From Planctomycetota bacterium (lineage in GTDB: Bacteria; Planctomycetota; UBA1135; UBA2386): 55,600 bases of DNA. The stretch spans positions 1 through 55,600 of the forward strand of contig JALORC010000033.1 of NCBI GenBank assembly GCA_025459175.1, read 5' to 3'. The stretch's first letter is position 1. Every line of letters starts with the position of its first letter. Made by a program: the position numbers and the translations under genes. A model generated the notes under the pieces. It did no database searches and had not been told where the DNA came from. It saw nothing but the letters and a program-made list of their open reading frames with translations. Below, piece by piece: positions 32,452-41,685 of this stretch.

Positions 32452-33651
32452 ATGCGACGCCCGCAACCCGAACACACCCTCACCGCCGCCGCGCGCTACC
32501 TCGACAGCCAGCGGCGGCAGGCCGAGCGGCGCGCCGCGGCCGCGCAGCAATCGGCGCCGCGGCGCGCGGTCACCAAGGCCGGGGCCGCACTCGGCCATGC
32601 GGCGACGGTGGGCCGGCTGATCGTCGGCGAGAAGCTGCGGCGCGGCGTCGATGGCCTGCTGCGCTGGCGCGAGCGCCGCGCGACCGAGCGCCCGAGCGAC
32701 GGCCCGGGCCCGGCCGCCGACTTCCTGTTGGTCGGTCACCGCGGCGATGCTGCGCACGCGGTCGAGAACACGATCCCGGCGTTCCATCGCGCGCTCGAAC
32801 GCGGCGCCAACGCGATCGAGATCGACCTGTGCCTGACCAAGGACGGCCACGTCGTGGTCTGGCACGACTGGGACCCCAACGACCTGGTCGCCCTCGCGCG
32901 CCAGCTCGGGCTCGAATCGGGCAAGGCCTACGAGCCGCGCGTGCCGCGGTTGTGGGACGACATGCGCCGCCACACGCACGAACTGACGCTCGCCGAACTG
33001 CGCGCGCACTACGGCTTCAAGCGGCGCCACGCGTGGTTCTTCTGGCGCCGTGTGCGCGGCACGATACCGACCTTCGCCGAGTTCATGGCCTGGGCGCGCA
33101 CCCGCAGCGAACTGCGCACGGTGCTGCTCGACATCAAGATCCCGAAGGACGGCATCGCGCACGTGCCCGCGGTCATCGACGGCATCTGCGCCGAACTCGA
33201 CCGGCACCCGCACCAGTTCCTGTCGGTGTTCCTGTCGCCGCACGAACCGATCCTCGAGGCGATGCGCGCCCGCCAGCCCGAACGCCACTACTGTCTCGAC
33301 ATGGAGATCCCGCCCGGCATCGTCGACGACCACCGCCGCTACAGCGGCGTGCAGGCGGCGCTGCAGCGGCAGCTCGGCTTCGCCAGCGTCGGCCGCCCGG
33401 TGCTGACGCTCGGCGCGTGGGAGCTGTACCAGAAGCTGATCGGCCACGACGTGCGCGCGCGGCGGCTGCACGACGAGCAGCACCCCGACCGCACCATGCA
33501 GCGGGTGATGGCGTGGACCATCAACTCGAGCGACGAAGCGCGGCGGCTGATCGAGCTCGGCGTCGACGCGATGCTGACCGACGACCCGCGCAAGATCCGC
33601 CGCGTGCTGCAGAAGGCCGAACGGCAGCGCGCTCGTCGGCGGACCGGTTAG
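32452..33651 (+). CDS. Glycerophosphodiester phosphodiesterase (GDPD) family protein
   Basis: The enzyme should hydrolyse glycerophosphodiesters from membrane lipids to glycerol-3-phosphate and an alcohol, using a TIM-barrel and a divalent metal. The family motifs are clear: LVGHRGDAAHAVENTIPAF (catalytic His and Glu), then EIDLCLTKDGHVVVWHD (metal-binding Glu/Asp and the second catalytic His). Residues 1-90 are an extra, arginine- and alanine-rich helical extension with no signal peptide, and there is an insertion of about 50 residues after the second motif. The ATG at 32452 is used; a GTG at 32419 would add 11 residues. The stop codon is directly followed by the metallophosphoesterase start, so the two enzymes are probably made together and may act in sequence on phospholipid head groups. 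Confidence 0.87.
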   Translation: MRRPQPEHTLTAAARYLDSQRRQAERRAAAAQQSAPRRAVTKAGAALGHAATVGRLIVGEKLRRGVDGLLRWRERRATERPSDGPGPAADFLLVGHRGDAAHAVENTIPAFHRALERGANAIEIDLCLTKDGHVVVWHDWDPNDLVALARQLGLESGKAYEPRVPRLWDDMRRHTHELTLAELRAHYGFKRRHAWFFWRRVRGTIPTFAEFMAWARTRSELRTVLLDIKIPKDGIAHVPAVIDGICAELDRHPHQFLSVFLSPHEPILEAMRARQPERHYCLDMEIPPGIVDDHRRYSGVQAALQRQLGFASVGRPVLTLGAWELYQKLIGHDVRARRLHDEQHPDRTMQRVMAWTINSSDEARRLIELGVDAMLTDDPRKIRRVLQKAERQRARRRTG

Positions 33652-34392
33652 TTGGTCCGCATCGCGCAGCTGACCGACCTGCATCTGTCGGTCGCCGACC
33701 GCGGCCGCGTGTTCGGCAGCGATGTGTGGGGCAATCTCGAGCGCGTGCTCGCGCATGTGCAGACGCTCGGTGTCGATCGGCTGGTGCTGACCGGCGACAT
33801 CGCGAACTCCGGCGGGCGCAGCGTCTACGAACGGCTGCGGCCGCTGCTGTCGCCGTTCGGCGATCGGATGTTGCTGCTGCCGGGCAACCACGACCGGCGC
33901 GCGGCGTTGCGCGCGGTGTTCCCCTCGCGGTGGCCGGCGACGGCGAACCGGCTCGGATTCGAGGCAGAACTCGGCGGCTGCACGTTGCTCGGCCTCGACT
34001 CGGTGCACGAAGGCCGCACCCGCGGCGAACTCGGCCAGGACCAGCTGCATTGGCTCGCCGGCCGACTCGCGGCGACGACGCGCCCGGTGGTGCTGTTCCT
34101 GCACCATCCGCCGGTGCGGGTCCGCTGCTGGTTCGTCGACCGCGATCTGCTTCGCGACCGCGATCAACTCGCGGCACTGCTGCGGCCGCGGCCGCCGCTG
34201 GCGATCTTCACCGGCCACGTGCACCAGGCGCATGAACTGGAGTTCGCCGGCGCACCGGTGTTCACGACGCCGGCGGTCGCCTACCAGTACGGTCTGCACA
34301 GCTGGGTGCCGCTGCCGAAGTCGCTGCGGCCGGCGCTGCGGATCCTCGAACTCGACGGCGGTCTGGTGCGCAGCGAAGTCGTGCGACTCTGA
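33652..34392 (+). CDS. Calcineurin-like metallophosphoesterase
   Basis: A 246-aa dinuclear-metal phosphoesterase of the CpdA-like group. The metal ligands appear in order: DLHL (Asp9, His11), GDIANSGG, GNHDRR, LHHPP and GHVH. The protein has no signal and is likely cytoplasmic. Translation must begin at TTG 33652, which lies directly after the GDPD stop codon with no spacing, since the first motif starts only nine residues in; this suggests reinitiation by the same ribosome. The substrate is not evident. CpdA homologues act on cyclic nucleotides, but a pairing with GDPD would also suit a glycerophosphodiester or phosphomonoester. Confidence 0.85.
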   Translation: MVRIAQLTDLHLSVADRGRVFGSDVWGNLERVLAHVQTLGVDRLVLTGDIANSGGRSVYERLRPLLSPFGDRMLLLPGNHDRRAALRAVFPSRWPATANRLGFEAELGGCTLLGLDSVHEGRTRGELGQDQLHWLAGRLAATTRPVVLFLHHPPVRVRCWFVDRDLLRDRDQLAALLRPRPPLAIFTGHVHQAHELEFAGAPVFTTPAVAYQYGLHSWVPLPKSLRPALRILELDGGLVRSEVVRL

Positions 34393-34500
34393 GTCGCCGC
34401 GCCGCAGCCCCTGCGTCGCCTGTACGCACCAAGCGACCCTTGCCAGCCACCGGCTGTGCGCCTTCGACCATCGTCTGCCCCGAGCGCCAGCGGCACCCCG

Positions 34501-34514
34501 GCTCGCGAACGAGC
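34501..34514. repeat. Small hairpin upstream of the RAYT gene
   Basis: GCTCG (34501-34505) and CGAGC (34510-34514) pair around a CGAA tetraloop, and two further C-G pairs follow after a G-G mismatch. It lies in the 230-bp gap between the phosphoesterase and the transposase-like gene. It could be a terminator for the upstream operon or a REP-like substrate hairpin. Confidence 0.35.
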
Positions 34515-34622
34515 GGGCCGCGACCACAACCGGAACCAAACACTGCGAGTACTACGCAGCCCCAGGGATCTTCAGCCTCCTGCTTGCTCCCGGAACTCCT
34601 CCATCATATATCTGCGCAACCT

Positions 34623-35366
34623 ATGGCGACGGCTTCCAAGGATCGGACCCAGGCGGGTCGCGCAAGCAACCAGCGCACCGCCCCCTTACTGCCGTTCCGC
34701 CCCGGGCGCGGCGGCGCCCGGCCAGGTTCCGGTCGCAAGCCGAAGATCCCGGGCCGTCCCGGCGTCGATCACCGTCCACGCGCAGCGCTCGCACAGCGCT
34801 TCCCGGTCCACGTCACGATCAAGCTGCGCACTGGCCTGCCCCGCCTGCGCAGCAAGCCTGCCTACGACGCACTGCGCGCGGCGTTCGCGGCCGGCTGCGC
34901 CCGCAACCTCAGCGGCGCATTCCGCCTGTGCCACTACGCGGTCCTCAACGACCACCTGCACCTGATCTGCGAGGCCCAGGGCCGCTCTGCGCTCAGTCGC
35001 GGACTGCAAGGCCTGCTGATCCGCATCGCGAAGGCACTCAACAAGCTGTGGGCACGCCGCGGCAGCGTGTTCGCCGACCGCTACCACGACCACATCCTGA
35101 AGTCGCCGCGCGAGGTCCGCAACGCACTGCGCTACGTCTTCGGCAACGGCAAGAAGCACGCGGCCGAAGGGCGCGAGATCGACGTCCCGCAGGCAATCGA
35201 CACCTTCACGTCGGCCCCGTGGTTCGCGGGCTTCCGCGAACACATCACCGTCAAGGGCATCGAGGCCATCGTGCGGCCGGTTACCTCTGCCCGCACCTGG
35301 TTGCTCACCGAGGGCTGGTTGCGGCACGGGCGACTCAGCGTGCACGAGATTCCCGCCACCGCGTGA
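34623..35366 (+). CDS. REP-associated tyrosine transposase-like protein (Y1/HUH family)
   Basis: A 247-aa protein related to IS200/IS605-type Y1 transposases of the REP-associated (RAYT) kind, which nick and join single-stranded DNA at hairpins. The metal-binding HUH motif is visible as NDHLHLI in the middle, and a candidate nucleophilic tyrosine lies in LRYVFGNGKKH about 60 residues later. The N-terminal 40 residues are basic and contain GSGRKPK, often seen in planctomycete and proteobacterial members. The ATG at 34623 follows an AT-rich stretch that might serve as a promoter. It appears as a single copy with no second gene or flanking repeats visible, so it may be domesticated. A small hairpin (34501-34514) lies upstream. 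Confidence 0.75.
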   Translation: MATASKDRTQAGRASNQRTAPLLPFRPGRGGARPGSGRKPKIPGRPGVDHRPRAALAQRFPVHVTIKLRTGLPRLRSKPAYDALRAAFAAGCARNLSGAFRLCHYAVLNDHLHLICEAQGRSALSRGLQGLLIRIAKALNKLWARRGSVFADRYHDHILKSPREVRNALRYVFGNGKKHAAEGREIDVPQAIDTFTSAPWFAGFREHITVKGIEAIVRPVTSARTWLLTEGWLRHGRLSVHEIPATA

Positions 35367-35465
35367 CGCTGGCCAGGGATCGCCGGCGCCAGATGCGGCC
35401 ACGTAGCACCGCCCGCGGCCCCAGGAACACCGACCCGCCCCCCGCCACCACCGCGTAGGGACATC

Positions 35466-37670
35466 ATGCGCACCCGTGCCCTGCTGCTGTCGGCGGCGAC
35501 CCTGAGCCCGCTGCTCCCCGCCCAGGTCGACCCGCACCTGCGTGTCGATCAGTTCGGCTACCGGCCGGCGGCCCGCAAGATCGGCGTGCTGCGCGAGCCG
35601 GTGATCGGCTTCGACGCCCCGGCCCCGTTCACGCCGGGCCCGCTGGTCCAGGTCCGCCGCACCAGCGACCAGGCCGTCGTCTGGAGCGGCGCCCCGACCC
35701 TCTGGCGCAACGGTGCCATCGATCCGGCCGCCGGCGACCGCGTGCACACCGTCGACTTCAGCAGCCTGCGCACACCCGGCGACTACCGGCTGGTCGACGT
35801 GCAGAGCGGCCGGGCCTCGGCGACCTTCACGATCGCCGCCGACGTCTATCGCGCCCCGCTGCGCGCCGCGGTGCGTATGTACTTCTACCAACGCTGCGGC
35901 TTCGCGAAGACCGCGCCGTTCGCCGGCGCACAGTGGACCGACGGAGCGAGCCACCTCGGCCCGCAGCAGGACAGCGACTGCCGCAGCGTGTTGAACCCGA
36001 CCGCGGCGAGCTCGCGCGACCTGCGCGGCGGCTGGTACGACGCCGGCGACTACAACAAGTACGTCAACTTCGCCGACGACGCGCTGCACCCGCTGCTCGC
36101 GGCGTTCCGCGACGCACCGTTCCACTGGCCCGACGACTTCGGCCTGCCCGAGTCCGGCAACGGCCTGCCCGACCTGCTCGACGAACTGCGCTGGGAACTC
36201 GACTGGCTGCTGCGCATGCAGAATCCCGACGGCTCGCTGCTGCACAAGGTCTCGGCGACCACGTTCGACGCCGCGAGCCCACCGAGCGCCGACACCGTGC
36301 TGCGCCGCTACGCGCCGGCGACCGCGTCGGCGACCGTCAGCGGCTGCGGCGCGTTCGCGCATGCGGCACTCGCGTTCGCCGCGCGGCCGGAGCCGGCCTT
36401 GCAGGCGTATGCGGCGCAGCTCGACCAGGCTGCGACCGCGGCGTGGAACTGGCTCGTCGCCAACCCGGCAGCGATCCCGTCGAACTACGACAACCAGGGC
36501 TTCGTCAACGTCGCCGCCGAGGACACCGCCTACACGCAGGCGATGAACCGCCTCGCGGCCGCCTGCTGGCGCTTCTGCCGCAGCGGCGACCCGGCGATGC
36601 GCGCCTACGTCGATGCGAACCACACCCAGGCCCACTGCTTCCAATGGACGTGGGCGTCGCCGTGGGAAGGCGATCTGCACCGAGCCTTGCTCGACTACGC
36701 CGAAGCGGCGGGCAGCACCGCATCCGTCGGTGCTTCGATCCGGCAAGTGCTCGCCGCCTCGATCGCCGGTACTGACCATCTCGGCCCCCACCTCGCCGGT
36801 GACGATCCGTATGGCGCGTGGCTGCCGGTCGGTGACTACACCTGGGGCAGCAACTCGACGAAGGCCATGCGCGGCCTGCAGTTCGTGCTCGCCAACCGCT
36901 TCGGCCTCGACGCCACCAGCGCGCGCGCGATCGGCGACGCGGCCGAGGGCTATCTGCACTACCTGCACGGTCACAACCCGCTCGGCCTCACGTTCCTGAC
37001 CGCCGCGCGCAGCCTCGGCGCCGAGGGCAGCGTCGACGAGATGTACCACGCGTGGTTCGGCGACGGCACGCCGTGGGACAACGCCAGCACGTCGCCGTTC
37101 GGGCCGGCTCCGGGCTACCTGACCGGCGGGCCCAACGTCCATTTCGCAGCGCTGCCGGCGTACCAGGGGCCGCCGCTGGTGCCGCCGGTCGGGCAACCGG
37201 CGATGAAGAGCTACCGCGACTGGAACGCGAGCTGGCCGGTCAACTCGTGGGAGATCACCGAGCCCGCGATCGGCTACCAGAGTCGCTATGTGCAGCTGCT
37301 GGCGGCGGCGAGCATCACGCCGGCACCGGCGATGGCAGTGCAGCTCGGCGTGGTGAACGCGGGCAGTGCGACCACGATCCAGGTCGGCGGTGCCGACGGC
37401 GGCGCGCTGGTGGCGTTGGTGCTGGCGACCGCACGCGGCCGCGTCGCGGTCGACCTCGGCTTCTGGTCACTCGATCTCGGCGTCGAGCTGCTGCCGTCGC
37501 CGGCCGCCAACCTGCTCGGCGTCGCGGTGGCCGGTGGCAACGGCATGGCGTCGTTCGTGCTGCCTGCGTTGCCGAGCAGCACGCTCGGGTTCCGGTTGCT
37601 GCTGCAGGCGAGCGAAGTGCAGGCCGGCGAACCGTGGCAATCGCCGGTGATCGAACGCACGATCCGCTGA
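35466..37670 (+). CDS. GH9 cellulase (endoglucanase), secreted
   Basis: Predicted inverting beta-1,4-glucanase of 734 aa with a signal peptide (LLLSAATLSPLLPAQ). Residues about 20-125 match the Ig-like CelD_N domain found before many GH9 catalytic modules. The (alpha/alpha)6 barrel contains GGWYDAGDYNKYV, with the paired catalytic aspartates Asp192 and Asp195, and SWEITEPAIGYQ, where Glu599 is the likely proton donor. A final segment of about 115 residues is a beta-rich domain like those at the ends of the other secreted proteins here. It starts 96 bp after the RAYT gene and stands apart from the GH74 gene by about 7 kb, so they are not in one operon but plausibly act on the same plant polymers. 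Confidence 0.87.
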   Translation: MRTRALLLSAATLSPLLPAQVDPHLRVDQFGYRPAARKIGVLREPVIGFDAPAPFTPGPLVQVRRTSDQAVVWSGAPTLWRNGAIDPAAGDRVHTVDFSSLRTPGDYRLVDVQSGRASATFTIAADVYRAPLRAAVRMYFYQRCGFAKTAPFAGAQWTDGASHLGPQQDSDCRSVLNPTAASSRDLRGGWYDAGDYNKYVNFADDALHPLLAAFRDAPFHWPDDFGLPESGNGLPDLLDELRWELDWLLRMQNPDGSLLHKVSATTFDAASPPSADTVLRRYAPATASATVSGCGAFAHAALAFAARPEPALQAYAAQLDQAATAAWNWLVANPAAIPSNYDNQGFVNVAAEDTAYTQAMNRLAAACWRFCRSGDPAMRAYVDANHTQAHCFQWTWASPWEGDLHRALLDYAEAAGSTASVGASIRQVLAASIAGTDHLGPHLAGDDPYGAWLPVGDYTWGSNSTKAMRGLQFVLANRFGLDATSARAIGDAAEGYLHYLHGHNPLGLTFLTAARSLGAEGSVDEMYHAWFGDGTPWDNASTSPFGPAPGYLTGGPNVHFAALPAYQGPPLVPPVGQPAMKSYRDWNASWPVNSWEITEPAIGYQSRYVQLLAAASITPAPAMAVQLGVVNAGSATTIQVGGADGGALVALVLATARGRVAVDLGFWSLDLGVELLPSPAANLLGVAVAGGNGMASFVLPALPSSTLGFRLLLQASEVQAGEPWQSPVIERTIR

Positions 37671-38081
37671 TCAGCGCTCGCCGCGCGGCCAGCACTCGCG
37701 CTCGATCCACACCCGCGCCGCCGTGGTCGAGTAGCCGCGTTCGCGCAACATCATGTCGACGTCCGAACGGCCAGCCAGCTCGGTCTGGATCCAGAGTCGG
37801 AGCTGGTCGCGCTCGGCGCGAGCGCGTTCGAGCTCGTGGGATTCGAGCGCGTGCCGGCGCCGTTCACCAAGGCCACCTAGCAACAGGTGGGCCCCGAGCA
37901 CCAACAACACTGCGCAAGCCAAGACTCCCTTGGCTTGCAACCCTTCTGCTTGCGACCCCAGCAGCAACCAGCCGAACGCCAGCAAGGCCACCCCGGCACC
38001 GATCGCCAGCCCGGACGGGAGGCGAAGCGATGGCGCCGCGGCCTCAGGCGCTCCCGACCGCCGCGGCTGCGGGCCAGTCAT
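37671..38081 (-). CDS. Small two-helix membrane protein coupled to sdhB
   Basis: This 136-aa protein is not recognised. After a short proline-rich start it has two hydrophobic segments (LAIGAGVALLAFGWLLLG and VLACAVLLVLGAHLLLGGL, about residues 29-70), then a long charged helix (about 72-100) and a C-terminal segment with two tryptophans. Its ATG at 38081 shares its A with the sdhB stop codon (TGATG), so it is almost certainly translated with the succinate dehydrogenase genes. It could assist assembly or membrane attachment of complex II, which here has only one obvious membrane subunit, but that is inference from position. Confidence 0.65.
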   Translation of the reverse strand: MTGPQPRRSGAPEAAAPSLRLPSGLAIGAGVALLAFGWLLLGSQAEGLQAKGVLACAVLLVLGAHLLLGGLGERRRHALESHELERARAERDQLRLWIQTELAGRSDVDMMLRERGYSTTAARVWIERECWPRGER

Positions 38082-38874
38082 CAGCCGTCGCCGAGCCGCT
38101 TGGTGTTCGGTGGTTCCTCGACCACCTTCGCCTTGACGAACTCGCGGTTCATCTCGGCGATCACGCGCACCGGGATGTCCTTCGGGCACGCGGCCTCGCA
38201 CTCGTACTGGTTGGTGCAGTTGCCGAAGCCCTCGGCATCCATCACCTTGACCAGGTTGCGGGCCCGCTGCTCGCGCTCGACCTGGCCCTGCGGCAGGTGC
38301 ATGAAGTGCGAGATCTTGGCGCCGACGAACAGCATCGCCGACGCGTTCTTGCACGCCGCGACGCAGGCGCCGCAGCCGATGCAGGTGGCGGCGTCGAACG
38401 CCTTGTCGGCATCCGCCTTCGGCACCGGGATCGCGTTGGCGTCGCGCGGCGCGCCGGTGTTCACCGAGATGAACGCGCCGGCCTGCACCACGCGGTCGAA
38501 CGCGCTGCGGTCGACCATCAGGTCCTTGATCACCGGGAACGCGGCCGCTCGCCACGGCTCGATCCAGATCTCGGCACCGTCCTTGAAGCTGCGCATGTGC
38601 AGCTGGCAGCTCGTGGTGCCGCTCTGCGGGCCGTGCGGCTCGCCGTCGATCATCAGGCTGCACGAGCCGCAGATGCCCTCGCGGCAGTCGTGATCGAACA
38701 CGACCGGCTCCTCGCCCTTCTTGTTCAACTGATCGTTGAGCACGTCGAGCATCTCGAGGAACGACATGTCCGGCGACACGTGGTCCAGCTCGTAGCGGAC
38801 CATGCGTCCGTCCTGCTTGAAGTCGCTCTTGGTGCTGCGCTTGCTCTGGCGCCAGATGTGCAGGGTGAGCTTCA

Positions 38875-38875
<1 letters not shown>
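38081..38875 (-). CDS. sdhB: Succinate dehydrogenase/fumarate reductase iron-sulfur subunit
   Basis: Carries electrons from the flavoprotein to the membrane cytochrome b through iron-sulfur centres. The 264-aa protein has the plant-type ferredoxin motif CREGICGSC (with a later Cys in TTSC) for the 2Fe-2S cluster, and the two bacterial ferredoxin motifs [11 protein letters not shown] and [12 protein letters not shown] for the 4Fe-4S and 3Fe-4S clusters. It resembles the Bacteroidetes/epsilonproteobacterial type of complex II. The ATG at 38875 shares its A with the sdhA stop (TGATG), and its own stop overlaps the next small gene in the same way. Confidence 0.92.
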
Positions 38876-40781
<1,906 letters not shown>

Positions 40782-40785
<4 letters not shown>

Positions 40786-41471
40786 GCGGCCACCTTGACG
40801 ATGCCGAGCAGCACCGACAGCGAGAGCAGCGCGTTGCCGCCGGCGATCAGCGCGGCGAGCAGGAACGACAGCTTCTTGATCATCGGGGTGTAACGACCGT
40901 GGTGGAGACCCAGCGTCTGCGCCAGGCTCTGGATGCCGTGACTGAGGTGCAGGAACAGCACCACCTGCGACAGCACGTAGGCGCCGACGATCAGCGGGTC
41001 GGCGAAGCTGGTGGTCACCATCGCGTAGACGTCGTGACCCTGGGCGCCGGCGAGCTTCTTCGCATGGTGGGTCGGGTTGGTGACGCCGAGCGTGAAGTGC
41101 AGCAGGTGGTAGATCACGAACACCAGCACCGTCATGCCGCTCAGCACCATCGAGCGCGACGCGAAGCTGGCCTGCATGGTCGCGTTCTTGCTGTAGGCGA
41201 CCGGCCGCGCCGCCTTGTTGGCTCGCGACAACCGGATCGCGGTCACCACGTGCAGCACGAAGATCGCCAGCAGACCGATGCGCGCCACCCACAGCAGCGG
41301 GCCGAGGTCGTGCAGCATCTTCGCGTAGGCATTGATGGCGTCGGGCCCCTTCAGCAACTGCAGGTTGCCGAGCAGGTGGGCGACGACGAACCCGAACAGC
41401 AGCAGGCCGGTGACCGCCATGGTCACCTTGCCGCCGATCGACGACCGCCAGAAGTCACAGAGCCAGGTCAT
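40782..41471 (-). CDS. sdhC: Succinate dehydrogenase cytochrome b558 membrane subunit
   Basis: A 229-aa membrane protein with five hydrophobic helices that anchors complex II and passes electrons to or from quinone. Conserved histidines lie in helices where haem ligands are expected ([26 protein letters not shown] and LHLSHGIQS), consistent with the dihaem cytochrome b558 type found as a single anchor in Bacteroidetes, Bacillus and epsilonproteobacteria. The ATG at 41471 gives the usual start ([22 protein letters not shown]). It is the first gene of the sdhCAB operon; the promoter should lie in the 214-bp gap shared with the divergent peptidase gene, where I see no obvious motif. Confidence 0.9.
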
Positions 41472-41685
41472 GGGAGCGCCGAAGGATCGGCACGCGGCGG
41501 TTCGAATGCAACAAGCCAGTGGATGCGGGCGCGGACCGGCGCCGCGGCGGCCGGCAGCGCCCGTTGGCAGCGATCCCGGCGCGTGGCGAGGCGCCGCCGC
41601 CGGCGCGCGAACTGGCGCCAGCGGTTGACGGGATGCGGGCCAGCCTCCACCTTGGTGCGGCGCCTGCCCCGCGCCTCGTCCGACC

